A DNA stretch of 64,000 nucleotides from JABDIP01 sp965212545 (GCA_965212545.1 CBDBVB010000022.1:1-64000); one strand, 5' to 3'; counted from the stretch's first letter, positions 52,247 through 61,758 are shown. Translations and numbers: made by a program. The notes: a model not told the origin generated them from the letters alone.

Positions 52247-52973
52247 CGAAGAATTCGACAATCGAAATAAAGAAAAAATCGCGCTTATGGGGCGCGATGA
52301 GACGCTTGCCGATGCCACTCGCTCGTGGTTTGAGCAGAGCTCGAAGTACGAGTATTCCTACCACTTCACATGGCTGGGATTGCCGATTATTCAGTTTCCG
52401 CAGGATGTTTTGGCACTTCAGGAGATCATTTGGCGCGTACAGCCGGATGCCATCCTGGAAACCGGCATCGCACGCGGCGGTTCACTGATACTCAGTGCTT
52501 CCTTGCTGGAGATGTTGGGCGGTGATCGCGTCGTAGTTGCGGTCGACATTGACATAAGGGACCACAATCGCGAGGCCATTGAGGCGCATCCACTGGCGAT
52601 ACGCATCAACATGATCGAAGGCTCGTCCACCGATCCCGCTGTCGTAGCGGCAGTGGAGGAATGCTTGCGGGGCCGTGAACGAATCCTCGTGATTCTTGAT
52701 TCGAACCATACTCATGAGCATGTGCTGGCCGAACTCGAACTATACTCGCCACTCGTCAAATCCGGCAGCTACATTATTGTATTCGATACTATAATCGAAG
52801 ATATGCCCGACGAATTCTCGCGTGATCGGCCTTGGTGTAAAGGCGACAACCCAAAGACCGCGGTACACACATTTCTTGAAACGAATGATCGCTTCGAGAT
52901 TGATGAGGAAATCCAAAACAAGTTGCTCATTACGGTGGCGCCGGACGGATACCTCCGATGCCTCGGGGATTGA
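52236..52973 (+). CDS. CmcI/cephalosporin-hydroxylase family methyltransferase
   Basis: A 245-residue protein of the CmcI family (named cephalosporin hydroxylase but including sugar O-methyltransferases such as rhamnosyl O-methyltransferase). SAM-fold segments: AILETGIARGGSLILSASLL, VVVAVDIDIRDHNREAI, VILDSNHTHEHVLAEL and YIIVFDTIIEDM. In glycan loci such proteins usually methylate a sugar hydroxyl. It overlaps the formyltransferase gene by 11 bases and ends the plus-strand operon. Base composition is lower in GC from here to about 55 kb than in the operon start. Confidence 0.85.
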   Translation: MKIDEEFDNRNKEKIALMGRDETLADATRSWFEQSSKYEYSYHFTWLGLPIIQFPQDVLALQEIIWRVQPDAILETGIARGGSLILSASLLEMLGGDRVVVAVDIDIRDHNREAIEAHPLAIRINMIEGSSTDPAVVAAVEECLRGRERILVILDSNHTHEHVLAELELYSPLVKSGSYIIVFDTIIEDMPDEFSRDRPWCKGDNPKTAVHTFLETNDRFEIDEEIQNKLLITVAPDGYLRCLGD

Positions 52974-53019
52974 CCGGAACGCGACCCGCTCGCGCCGGTT
53001 GCAGCACAAGTTCGGCTGG

Positions 53020-53180
53020 CCGTCTTGTTCTTCCTTGGCGGTCGGCAGCCCGGTTTACAACGGGGCTGCTCTGATCGAGCGGTTGCTTGTCGCGAATGCC
53101 GAACAGACCATTCCAAATGATACCCTGGCGGATTCCGACACTCCCTCAGAGCATTGGATTGCCGCCTTTTGTCCAATTCG
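53020..53180 (+). pseudogene. Relic of a family 2 glycosyltransferase gene
   Basis: A short stretch translates as VGSPVYNGAALIERLL followed by EQTIPNDTLADSDTPSEHW, a worn version of the GT2 opening (GMPVYNGAQFIEQAL...QTYRNF...SDNVSTDGT) seen in the intact gene at 55.9 kb. Fifteen bases (GTTTACAACGGGGCT) are identical to that gene. The frame has no proper start and the rest of the gene is gone. Confidence 0.55.
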
Positions 53181-53216
53181 GGACACGGTCAACGGGCCAT
53201 CTGCAAGAAGAGCATG

Positions 53217-54353
53217 CTATATGGCGGCGATCTTCCGGCGGACCTTATAATAGCCCTTCCTGGCTTTTCGCATTAGCCGCTGGTCAAGCCTATGCCGGTC
53301 CCGCGCAAGCTCGTGCATGCCTTTGAGCTTAGCGTCGGGGTGATGCTTGGCAACATTGGCGAGCGCGATCTGGTCGAGTTCTTCCGCGCCATACACGGCA
53401 AGAGAATGGGCGCCGTTCTTCATACAGGTGCCGCAGATGCTTTGCTGGTACTTCTTTTCCTGGATTTCGCGCAATGGCATATCGAGATACGATCCGAGCG
53501 TGTACTTGCTTTGGTCGTACACGGAGCAGCAGAGCATCACGTCACCTTTTAAGTTGATAGCCAGCTGTTGTTCTTGCAGGACACATGGTTTGTCCCGATA
53601 TTTTTTTGATGCTTCGAGCGCTTTGTCCAGTGGCAAGGCGAGTCTATCGATCACCGTTCGGTCTTCGTCGGTTAGCTGCACATCGACCGCGTCACCGTCG
53701 GCGTAAGCCAGAAGCTTTTCCAGCGGCATGAAATAGGCCCACACGGGTACGAACTTGAAGCCCAGCGATTCTGCATATCGCCGCATTTGGACTTCTTCGT
53801 CGTGATTCCCAAGGTATCGATGAAAACACAACTCGAGCACGGTAGAACTGTGATTGCGGTCTCTGGACCGCGCGACCAACGCCATGTTCTTCTTTACGAC
53901 TTCAATATCTCCGCTCTTATGGGTGATGCCGTATGTTTCTTGCGTGAAGCCCGATACGGATGTCCGTAGGCGGGTCGGGTCGGCCGCCATCACATCATCG
54001 ATGTTCTTGATGATGTTGAGGTTGCTGCTCACCAGACAACGCAGGTCGTGAGACCGGACGACCCGTATCATCTCGCCAAGTTTCGGATGGACGAACGGCT
54101 CGGTCCAGTTGTAGAGCGAGATCTGCAGCCGGTTGCATTCGAGCATCGCCTTGCGGACGATCTTTTCCAACAGGCTCGGCTGCATATAGCCCTTGGCCAC
54201 ACGAATGTCAGGCAGATTGCCCACGGGGCACGTCGGACACTGCAGGTTACAGGCGCCGACGATGTCGATATCGAAGTGCCATCTGATATTCGGGTCTGGG
54301 GTCCATGGGGAACCGGAAGCCGGCTTTGTCGCCGACGGTGCTGAAATCTCCAT
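53217..54353 (-). CDS. Radical SAM protein with SPASM-like C-terminal cysteines
   Basis: A protein of about 378 residues. The radical SAM motif C-x3-C-x2-C is in DIVGACNLQCPTCPVG at about residues 32-42. The C-terminal half has KPCVLQEQQLAINLKGDVMLCC and SICGTCMKNG, a cysteine set like a SPASM domain that holds extra Fe-S clusters. Such proteins modify peptides or, in some glycan loci, sugars (dehydration or epimerisation). Start uncertain: ATG at 54353 or 54422. It lies beside a 2-oxoglutarate oxygenase gene in the same direction inside the glycan locus. The substrate is unknown. Confidence 0.87.
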   Translation of the reverse strand: MEISAPSATKPASGSPWTPDPNIRWHFDIDIVGACNLQCPTCPVGNLPDIRVAKGYMQPSLLEKIVRKAMLECNRLQISLYNWTEPFVHPKLGEMIRVVRSHDLRCLVSSNLNIIKNIDDVMAADPTRLRTSVSGFTQETYGITHKSGDIEVVKKNMALVARSRDRNHSSTVLELCFHRYLGNHDEEVQMRRYAESLGFKFVPVWAYFMPLEKLLAYADGDAVDVQLTDEDRTVIDRLALPLDKALEASKKYRDKPCVLQEQQLAINLKGDVMLCCSVYDQSKYTLGSYLDMPLREIQEKKYQQSICGTCMKNGAHSLAVYGAEELDQIALANVAKHHPDAKLKGMHELARDRHRLDQRLMRKARKGYYKVRRKIAAI

Positions 54354-54739
54354 GGTGTCGATCGTTTCCTCGCCTGATTTCGGCCTGTTCCCAATGGCCG
54401 GACCGATGATCCGCGCCGACAATTCTGCTTCCGGGAAAACTAGATTCTACCGCCAGTGGCGCGGCAGCATAGGACTTCGACTTGGCCCCATCAATGCCGG
54501 ACTCGATCTGGTCAAGGCGTAAGGGGATCTCGCGGCGTGAGTGCTGCTCCTTCCGGCCGGGCCGACACGTCGCCTCGAACCATCGTGACTGGCTTTCAAC
54601 GCAACGTAGACTCACACCGCCCGGCCGCGGATAGCAGGGATCGACCGTAGAATTGGCTGACCTCTTTCGTTTGCCATATCGGATCTGATGCGAACCAAAT
54701 TGAGCATCCCCAAAGCATGCCGCTCAATGAGACTTGATA
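54354..54739. other. Non-coding stretch between 2OG oxygenase and radical SAM genes
   Basis: About 385 bases with no supported gene; the upper part may encode an N-terminal extension of the radical SAM protein if the ATG at 54422 is used. It probably carries that gene's promoter. Confidence 0.35.
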
Positions 54740-55513
54740 CTAGGCCAGTTCGAACCATGGCTTGGTCTTTCTTCTAATAATGGTTCCTTTTCTTTTTGGA
54801 ATCTCTGAAATGATGTTCATGTATCGTCGGTTAATTTGATTATTCAAGCGCTGACTCACCCCATGAAAAGACTGTGGTGTATTCAGGAATATCACGACCT
54901 TATTCGCGCCATATCCGACATCCTTCACCCACTCGACGCCTTCAGGATCCACTTCGCGAACGCCGCGAATATCGACCGTTTGTCCTTTGCGCTTGTAAAT
55001 CTGCAGATCTCCGCCGGTCGAGCGGTCGTCGGCATGCCGCATATAGAAGAGAACCGCATAGAGTTCCCGCGGATTGTCGAGATGGATGGTTCTGACCGTC
55101 TGCTCGCACGGCAGGTTGACGACGAACTGGCACTCCAGTTCGATGTCGGCCTTTCCCATGTCCCGCGGGGTGGTGCGCGCGTTTCGGAGGAATTCCACCT
55201 GGTCGGGATAGTGCCGCTCCAGGGCCGGAGCCAACAGATCGGTTGCCTGCCTGAAAAACTCCACCGATGTGTGATAGCGCAGGAAGGAGGTCCAAAGGGG
55301 CGAGATCTTTCCCTCGCCGAGCGCGTCATGGGCAAAATACCTGCAAGCAGGCTGATTCTTGTAACCTCCCCGGCCGACGATCAGCGGCTCTGGATACTCC
55401 TCGGATAGTTGTCCATAGATCGCCGGCGGCAGCGCCGGTTCAATGACCATATGGGGAAAGGGCTCCATGATCAGCGACGCATTGGAGCCGTTCTGCAAAA
55501 CACTGATATCCAT
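54740..55513 (-). CDS. 2-oxoglutarate/Fe(II)-dependent oxygenase-like protein
   Basis: A 257-residue protein with the 2-oxoglutarate Fe(II) oxygenase fold. The metal-binding His-x-Asp is in TIHLDNPRELYAVLFYMR, the distal histidine in NTPQSFHGVSQR and the 2OG-binding arginine may be in that segment or in NRRYMNIISE. There is no signal peptide. Similar proteins are found in capsule and O-antigen loci, where they may hydroxylate or otherwise alter sugars or lipids; the substrate is unknown. It is divergent from the GT2 gene and upstream of the radical SAM gene. Confidence 0.82.
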   Translation of the reverse strand: MDISVLQNGSNASLIMEPFPHMVIEPALPPAIYGQLSEEYPEPLIVGRGGYKNQPACRYFAHDALGEGKISPLWTSFLRYHTSVEFFRQATDLLAPALERHYPDQVEFLRNARTTPRDMGKADIELECQFVVNLPCEQTVRTIHLDNPRELYAVLFYMRHADDRSTGGDLQIYKRKGQTVDIRGVREVDPEGVEWVKDVGYGANKVVIFLNTPQSFHGVSQRLNNQINRRYMNIISEIPKRKGTIIRRKTKPWFELA

Positions 55514-55920
55514 CGTTTCCCCAATTCGCGAAGTCGAGAGGAAGGTCTCTCAGCTGACTCATTTCAGATCCCGAATGCTGGCGGTGTTGGCCGTCGACGG
55601 CCAATCCAGCCCTGATCCGGCAGATCGCTCAGCGAAATCCCAGCGCTGCGTAGCACAGCCAAGCCAAAGTAATGTGGAATATCGCCAGCACCGATATTGC
55701 GCCTGGCAACCAGGCGGCTCAAGTCTGGCCGCGTGCTGACCGATTACGCGGCATCGGTGGGGTCGTGGTAGATCCTTACTGGCGCCAGGCATGGCAGCTT
55801 GAACTTGCCAGATGATCGCGGATCCCTTCCTGGTTGCGGGCCCGTGCAGCTTGTCACGTCGTGCGGCCTGCGGTACCTGTGATCGCACGCCAGCGCGATA
55901 CAGCTGCCCGGATTATAGGA
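55514..55920. other. Divergent intergenic region, 2OG oxygenase/GT2
   Basis: About 405 bases with no supported gene. It should hold promoters for the oxygenase gene (leftwards) and the GT2 gene (rightwards). Nothing further recognised. Confidence 0.35.
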
Positions 55921-56799
55921 ATGCCTCCACCCGTCACCATTGGGATGCCCGTTTACAACGGGGCTCAGTTCATCGAGCAGGCACTGGCCGCGCTGCTCAA
56001 ACAGACATATCGGAATTTTGTCGTCTTGATCTCCGACAATGTTTCGACCGATGGGACCTGGGAAATTCTTCAGAAGTGGGCGGCGCGGGACGACAGGATC
56101 GTGCTCCACCGCCAGGAAAGCAATATCGGCGCTCTGCCGAATTTCCGTTACGTCCTTGACCACGCCCAGAGCGAGTACTTCATGTGGCACGCCCACGATG
56201 ACTGGCTCGAACCCAACTATCTGGAAGAACTGGTCGATATTATCACCCAGGAGCCTGGATGCACGCTTGCCTGCGGCACTATTCAGCGGGTCATGCCGGA
56301 CGGCACGCCAACCCGAAACGGTCTGCGACCGTTTCCCGATTTGACCGGGCGCTCGCGGCTAGGCCGCGTTACCAAATTGCTGTGGTTTGCTCAGGGGCCG
56401 TGGTTCTACGGTCTGTTCCGGGCCGAAGATTTGCGCCGGGCTCAGGCCATACAGGAAGAGTTCGGCTACGCGTGGGCTGGCGACCGACTGACCCTATTGG
56501 AGTTCATTCTGAACGACCGGGTCCGTGGCACGAATAACAGTGTGATTTACAGCATCAAAACCGCGGTCTCGAGGACGACTCTGCGTCCCGACACGCTGTC
56601 AAAACAGCTCCGGTTTTTCGGGCGTTTCCTGCGTTTCCACTTCCGTGTGTTTCGGGCCAGCGATTTGTCGCTGACCGAGAAGCTGAGATGCTGGCCCTGG
56701 CTGGTGATCCACGCCATCAGGACCAAGGGCATGTTGACGTTCAAGCAGTTGATCAGACGACCGGTCACGCGCTTCGTGAAAAAGCTGGTTGCCGCCTGA
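55921..56799 (+). CDS. Family 2 glycosyltransferase
   Basis: A 292-residue GT-A fold glycosyltransferase of family 2. It opens VTIGMPVYNGAQFIEQALAA, has the nucleotide-sugar segment LISDNVSTDGTW, and the metal-binding region FMWHAHDDWLEPNYLEELVD. The C-terminal part is basic with a hydrophobic stretch, suggesting membrane association. It probably adds a sugar of the surface glycan made by this locus. The ATG at 55921 begins right before the conserved segment. Convergent with the GT4 gene. Confidence 0.9.
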   Translation: MPPPVTIGMPVYNGAQFIEQALAALLKQTYRNFVVLISDNVSTDGTWEILQKWAARDDRIVLHRQESNIGALPNFRYVLDHAQSEYFMWHAHDDWLEPNYLEELVDIITQEPGCTLACGTIQRVMPDGTPTRNGLRPFPDLTGRSRLGRVTKLLWFAQGPWFYGLFRAEDLRRAQAIQEEFGYAWAGDRLTLLEFILNDRVRGTNNSVIYSIKTAVSRTTLRPDTLSKQLRFFGRFLRFHFRVFRASDLSLTEKLRCWPWLVIHAIRTKGMLTFKQLIRRPVTRFVKKLVAA

Positions 56800-56864
56800 A
56801 GCATCGTTCGACGTCGTCAGACTGCCTCCGGCAATGGTCGCGCGACGCGGCGGACCATGGTCTT

Positions 56865-58028
56865 TCACTCCACCGGCGAGCCAATCCGGCGCAGCAATTG
56901 GAGATACTGCTGCGCGGCGTTATCTGGCGTAAACAGGGCGGCGCGCGCGCGCAAACGGTCACGATCGGGCGGGGTGTCGAGCACCGATGCCATGGCTTCG
57001 GCAAGGGCGCCGGCATCGCCCACGGGCACCAGTGGTCCATAGGTGCCGTTATCGAGAATCTCCGCCGGGCCGCTGGGGCAATCGGTACTCACCACCGGGC
57101 AACCGCAGGCGAGGGCCTCGGGAATCACGTTGCCGAACCCTTCCCAGGCGGACGACAGCACGAAGACCGCAGCCCGAGCCATGTAGGGATACGGGTTCTC
57201 CACAAATCCGGGGAGATCGACATCCTCGGCGATGCCGCGATCTTCGGCAATTTCCAGGAGCTCGGACCGGTGCCGAGGCGATTTGCCCTCCCCGAGGATC
57301 ATCAGGCGCGCCGGGCGCGTGGCGCGCAGGATGGCAAAGGCCTCGAGCAGCGTCGGATAGTCTTTCTGCTCGGTCAGTCGCCCGGCCGACAGGATGACCG
57401 GTGGGCTGTCGGGGGCGAACCACGGATGGTCCAATGGCTGTTGGATCTTGTGCTCGAGTTCCGGCGTGACGACCGGGTTGTAGATCGTCGTGATCCGCTC
57501 TCGCGGCAAACTCGCGACCCTTGCGAGATCGTCCGCAACACCGTCCGACACCGCGATGATGGCGTCGGCCGCCGGATAGGCCCGTCGCGCGAGCCAGGGC
57601 AGATGCCCCTTGCCTTTGGATTTGGCGTGGGTCGTCAGATGCGTGTGGGCGCTGACCACGACGGGAGTACCGGTTCGGGCGAGGGCCCGCGCCCACAGGG
57701 CGGCGACGTTTATGCGGGCGCCTGCCGAGAGCAGCAGATCCGGGCGCGCGCTGCGCAGATATCGAGCCAGCGCCGGAACGCCGGCTCGCTCCTGATAGCG
57801 TCGGTTCCTCTTGATCGGCGAAAAGCGCAATGCTCTGGATGTGAGCTCGACCAACCGGACCGCGGGGGATAGCTCATCGCGATGGGGGCCATCGGCGCGC
57901 AGCACCACAAAATCGACCTTCTGACCCTGTTCCGCGAACGCGTTTGCGAGCGCCACCATCACCCGAGGCACGCCGCCCCCGGTGAAGCCGTACAGGAACA
58001 GCGCCAGATGCTTCCCATCCACGCTCAT
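56865..58028 (-). CDS. Family 4 glycosyltransferase
   Basis: A 387-residue GT-B fold glycosyltransferase of family 4. N-terminal LFLYGFTGGGVPRVMVALAN, the central ITTIYNPVV and VILSAGRLTEQKDYPTLLEA segments, and the donor-binding motif SSAWEGFGNVIPEALACGCP are typical. It transfers a sugar from a nucleotide donor to a growing glycan on the cytoplasmic side. It ends the glycan locus; a 509-base gap separates it from the TRAP transporter genes. Confidence 0.92.
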   Translation of the reverse strand: MSVDGKHLALFLYGFTGGGVPRVMVALANAFAEQGQKVDFVVLRADGPHRDELSPAVRLVELTSRALRFSPIKRNRRYQERAGVPALARYLRSARPDLLLSAGARINVAALWARALARTGTPVVVSAHTHLTTHAKSKGKGHLPWLARRAYPAADAIIAVSDGVADDLARVASLPRERITTIYNPVVTPELEHKIQQPLDHPWFAPDSPPVILSAGRLTEQKDYPTLLEAFAILRATRPARLMILGEGKSPRHRSELLEIAEDRGIAEDVDLPGFVENPYPYMARAAVFVLSSAWEGFGNVIPEALACGCPVVSTDCPSGPAEILDNGTYGPLVPVGDAGALAEAMASVLDTPPDRDRLRARAALFTPDNAAQQYLQLLRRIGSPVE

Positions 58029-58537
58029 GCCCTAGCGGTCACCCGGCCCAGGGTATACCCGCGCCACGTGGCGGGTGGATCGTGGGATGGCAGCAAGCTG
58101 CATGTTCTGGATTCTCCGCAGGTGTGAGCCTCGGACCGGTACTCGTTTCTCCGCAATTGTCCTGCGTGCCGAATCGCGGCCAGGACTTTGAAGGGCGACC
58201 GGATCGAACTCATTCAAGCGGCTAAATCAATGGGATGGCAAAAGGCCGGAAAGGCGTCTTCGGCAGATGCGGTGCAAGATTCAAGTCGCAAGACCGGCAT
58301 CTGGATGCGGGCTTCTATTGATCCCTCCGGGAGCACCGGTCAAGGGAGAATTGTTCACCGGTTGCCGCACTATTCCGGCTGCCGCCTCGGAGTCCGATCC
58401 ATCAACTCATCAAGATCCCCGTTTTCGCGTACATGACAACACGGGGCGGGGCCCGATGCGGCACTTTACAGACGGCCTTTGAAAACCGAGAGTGGCAGCA
58501 GAATGCCCGCACGAACGGGTCGCAGGGAGGATGCTGG
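58029..58537. other. Divergent intergenic region, GT4/TRAP operon
   Basis: About 510 bases with no supported gene on either strand. It should contain the GT4 promoter and the TRAP operon promoter. No operator could be assigned. Confidence 0.35.
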
Positions 58538-59122
58538 ATGGCGCTGTCAAAATACGTACTGCTGCCGTTCCAAGCCTGGAATGACTTCACACTGCGCATC
58601 GGGTGGTGGATATCGGTCGTTGCCATCGGCCTGATGGTCCTGTCGATCCTGTTGCAGGTGTTCTTCCGCTATGTACTCGGCAGCCCGCTTGCCTGGTCGG
58701 AAGAGGCGGCGCGCTTCTGCATGCTCTGGATGACCGGGTTCATGGCGCCGCTGGCCTACCGTCAGGGCGGCTTCGTCGCGATCGACATGCTCGTGCGCGC
58801 GCTGCCAAGGCGGGCGGCCGAAATCCTCTACTTCGTTCTCCTGTTTATTCCGCTGGTCGTGCTGATCGTCGCGCTACCGATCGGCTGGGGCGAAGTGACC
58901 GGGTTCTCCGCCAAATTCGCCACCGCCTCGCTCTACTACCCTAACTTCCAGGGCGATTGGGTGAAGGTGCCGCGGGCCTGGATGGGATGGTCGCTCCTGG
59001 TGGGCGTCGTGCTCCTCTTGACCGTGAACATCGAGTTGATGCTGCGCGCGATCATCTCGTTCTTCGGGGGGAAGGACTCCCTGCGGCCTATCCCAGGTAC
59101 GGCGATGGCGGGAGACGAGTGA
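58538..59122 (+). CDS. dctQ: TRAP transporter small permease, DctQ family
   Basis: A 194-residue small membrane subunit of a tripartite ATP-independent transporter. Four hydrophobic segments are seen, starting GWWISVVAIGLMVLSILLQV, with the family signature FRYVLGSPLAWSEEAARF. GGGAGG seven bases before the ATG at 58538 sets the start. It precedes the large permease by one base. The system imports an organic acid or similar anion with sodium or protons. Confidence 0.92.
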   Translation: MALSKYVLLPFQAWNDFTLRIGWWISVVAIGLMVLSILLQVFFRYVLGSPLAWSEEAARFCMLWMTGFMAPLAYRQGGFVAIDMLVRALPRRAAEILYFVLLFIPLVVLIVALPIGWGEVTGFSAKFATASLYYPNFQGDWVKVPRAWMGWSLLVGVVLLLTVNIELMLRAIISFFGGKDSLRPIPGTAMAGDE

Positions 59123-59123
59123 G

Positions 59124-60620
59124 ATGTTGATCTGGTTCCTGCCGGTCTTCCTGCTGTTCCTCGCGATCGGCCTTCCCATCGTCTTCGGCCTGGTCGCGGC
59201 GCCGGGTATCCTCCTGTATCTCGACGGCCAGGAGCGGGCCATCAACCTGCTGTACCGCAACGTCTACAATGGTATGGACAGCTTTCCCCTGATGGCGATC
59301 CCGTTCTTCATGCTGGCCGGCGAGTTGATGAACAAGGGCGGCATCACCACCCGGCTCGTCGAGTTCGCCCAGGCTCTGATGGGGCATCTGCGCGGCGGGC
59401 TGGCGCATGTGAACGTGCTCTCCTCGATCCTGTTCGCCGGGCTGTCCGGGTCCGCCGTGGCCGACACCTCGGCGCTCGGGTCGATGCTGATTCCGGCGAT
59501 GGAGAAGCAGGGCTATACCCGCCGTTTCGCCGCCGCGATCACGGCGGCGTCCTCGGTGATCGGGCCGATCATCCCGCCGTCGGGAATCATGATCATCTAC
59601 GCCTATGTGATGGGCGAGAGCGTCGCCGCGCTGTTCCTGGCCGGCATCGTTCCCGGCGTGCTGGTCGGAGTCGGGCTCATGGCCGTCGTGCGCGTCCTGG
59701 CGGACCGTTACGACCTGCCCAAGGCCGAGCGCATCGTGCACAAGGACCAGACCATCTCTCCGGTCGAATACTGGTTCTCCTTCGCCCTGGCGCGCCTGAA
59801 TCTGGGCGGGCTGATCTATTCCGCCGTGCCGCTCGACCTTTTCGCGGCCGCGGAGGCGGAAGCGTCGACAACTACCAAGCTTTTGGTGCTCGCCGGCGGC
59901 ATCCTGGCGTCCCACGCACTGCTCCTGGGGATGCGCCGCTTCGTCAGCCACGACTTCCGGATGGTGTGCAAGCGTGCCGTGGTCCCGTTGCAGACGCCGA
60001 TCCTGATCCTCGGTGGCATCCTGGTCGGTGTCTTCACGCCGACCGAGGCGGCCGCCGTTGCCGTGGCTTATGCGCTTCTCGTCGGCTTCTTCATCCTGCG
60101 CACGATGAAGCTCGCGGACCTTCCGGAGATCTTCGGCCGCTCGGCGATCACCTCGGCAGTTGTGCTGCTTCTGGTCGGCGCGGCCATCGCGTTCAAGACG
60201 GTTGTGTCGCTTTCCTACGCACCGCAGACCCTGGCCGCGTTCATCCTGGCGCTGTCCGACAATCCGTTGATCCTGCTTTTCCTGATCAACCTGCTGCTGT
60301 TCATCGTCGGCATGTTCCTGGACGCCGGACCGGCCATCATCATTCTTGGGCCGATCCTCGGACCGATCTTCGTCGATCTCGGCGTACACCCGGTGCATTT
60401 CGCGATCATCATGAGCGTGAACCTGACGGTGGGGCTGGCGACGCCGCCAATGGGGCTGGTGCTGTTCGTCGCGTCATCCGTATCCGGCGAGAGAGTCGAG
60501 ACGATCGCGAAGGCGATCTTGCCGTTCCTGGCCGTCGAGGTTCTGGTGATCTTCCTGATCACCTATGTCCCGGCGATCTCCATGACGATCCCACGACTCA
60601 CAGGATTTGTTACGAACTGA
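59124..60620 (+). CDS. dctM: TRAP transporter large permease, DctM family
   Basis: A 498-residue large permease with about a dozen membrane segments. Family motifs: FPLMAIPFFMLAGELMNKGG, FAGLSGSAVADTSALGSML and IIPPSGIMIIYAYVMGES; later FTPTEAAAVAVAYALL and LATPPMGLVLF. An extra segment of about 60 residues in the middle (around LARLNLGGLIYSAVPL) makes it longer than the usual ~430. It begins just after dctQ and is followed by the binding-protein gene after 31 bases. Confidence 0.93.
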   Translation: MLIWFLPVFLLFLAIGLPIVFGLVAAPGILLYLDGQERAINLLYRNVYNGMDSFPLMAIPFFMLAGELMNKGGITTRLVEFAQALMGHLRGGLAHVNVLSSILFAGLSGSAVADTSALGSMLIPAMEKQGYTRRFAAAITAASSVIGPIIPPSGIMIIYAYVMGESVAALFLAGIVPGVLVGVGLMAVVRVLADRYDLPKAERIVHKDQTISPVEYWFSFALARLNLGGLIYSAVPLDLFAAAEAEASTTTKLLVLAGGILASHALLLGMRRFVSHDFRMVCKRAVVPLQTPILILGGILVGVFTPTEAAAVAVAYALLVGFFILRTMKLADLPEIFGRSAITSAVVLLLVGAAIAFKTVVSLSYAPQTLAAFILALSDNPLILLFLINLLLFIVGMFLDAGPAIIILGPILGPIFVDLGVHPVHFAIIMSVNLTVGLATPPMGLVLFVASSVSGERVETIAKAILPFLAVEVLVIFLITYVPAISMTIPRLTGFVTN

Positions 60621-60651
60621 CATAATGATGAAAACCAAACGGGAGGACATA

Positions 60652-61717
60652 ATGCGTAAGGGAATGTTGGTGTCTTTGCTTGCGGCGACCATGCTGGCAG
60701 GGGCACCGCTGGCAGCAACGGCGGCGGATTTTTCAATCCGCGCCACCGCCAATTCGAACGAGAACGACGAGGACTATGACGGTCTGATCGTCTTCAAGAA
60801 CTACGTCGAACAGGCGTCGAACGGCGCGATCGAGGTCGAGCTCTTCATCGGAACCCAGCTCTGCTCGAACGGTTCGGAATGCCTCGCGGGCGTGGCCGAC
60901 GGCAATATCGATGTCGTCATCCAGACCTCCGGCGGCACGGCGAATATCTTCCCGTTCGTCCAGGTGCTGGACCTGCCTTATCTGATGGCCGACGACCGCA
61001 TCGCCGAGGCGGTGCTGCAATCCGGCTCGCCATTCGTCACCAAGATGCAGGAAATGGTGGCGGACGCCTCCGGCGGCGCGGTCCGGCTGATGACCATCGG
61101 CAATACGGGCGGCTGGCGCAACTTCGCCAACACCCAGCGCCGTGTCCAAACGCCCGACGACCTAGACGGCCTGAAGATCCGGACGGTCGTCGCCGACCTG
61201 CCGCAGGAACTGGTGCGGGCGGTTGGCGCATCTCCGACCCCGATCCCGTGGCCGGAGCTCTTCACCTCGTTCCAGACCGGTGTCGTCGAGGGTTCCAAGA
61301 ACGGCATCACCGACATCATGGGCATGAAGTTCCCCGATGCCGGGCTTGCAGTACATCACCCTCGACGGCCACGCCTACATGGGCGCGCTGTGGTTCATGA
61401 ACAACGACAAGTTCCAGTCCATGCCGGAGGAACTGCGCCACGTCGTCGTCGACGGCTTCTATGCGCTGCAGCAGGCCACCTTCGCCTCGCCCAAGCGCAA
61501 GTCGATCGACGCCTATCAGGAGTTCGCGGCCGGTGGTGGCGACATCTACGTGCCGACGCCGGAAGAGAAGGCGGCGTTCCGGAACGCGGCCGAGCCTGTC
61601 TATGACTGGTTCAAGGACAACGTCGATGGCGGCGGGGAGGTGTTCGACGCACTGACCGCCGCGGTCGGCGAGGCGGAAGAGGAAATCGCGGCACGCCGCG
61701 CCGCCGACATGAACTGA
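60652..61717 (+). pseudogene. dctP: TRAP transporter substrate-binding protein, DctP family, with a single-base frameshift
   Basis: Periplasmic binding protein of the TRAP system. The signal peptide MRKGMLVSLLAATMLAGAPL is followed by the DctP fold (VELFIGTQLCSNGSECLAG; QTSGGTANIFPFVQVLDLPY; LDGLKIRTV, where the conserved arginine binds a carboxylate). The frame from 60652 leaves the conserved path near 61346; the C-terminal part (LQYITLDGHAYMGALWFMNN to RRAADMN) lies in another frame up to 61717. Removing one base at 61346-61348 gives 354 residues, a normal length. GGGAGG lies five bases before the start. A terminator follows. Confidence 0.85.
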
Positions 61718-61734
61718 GTACCGCTGGATGTGCG

Positions 61735-61758
61735 GAGGGCCCCTGCGACGGGGCCCTC
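61735..61758 (+). terminator. Rho-independent terminator of the TRAP operon
   Basis: Perfect nine-base stem GAGGGCCCC / GGGGCCCTC with a six-base loop TGCGAC, followed by TTCCCTTT, 18 bases after the dctP stop codon. The hairpin also lies just past the end of the convergent Sel1 gene, so it may serve both. Confidence 0.8.

Noticed and set aside
56688..57872. 394-codon plus-strand frame opposite the GT4 gene
   Set aside because: Arg/Gly-rich antisense frame with no domain.
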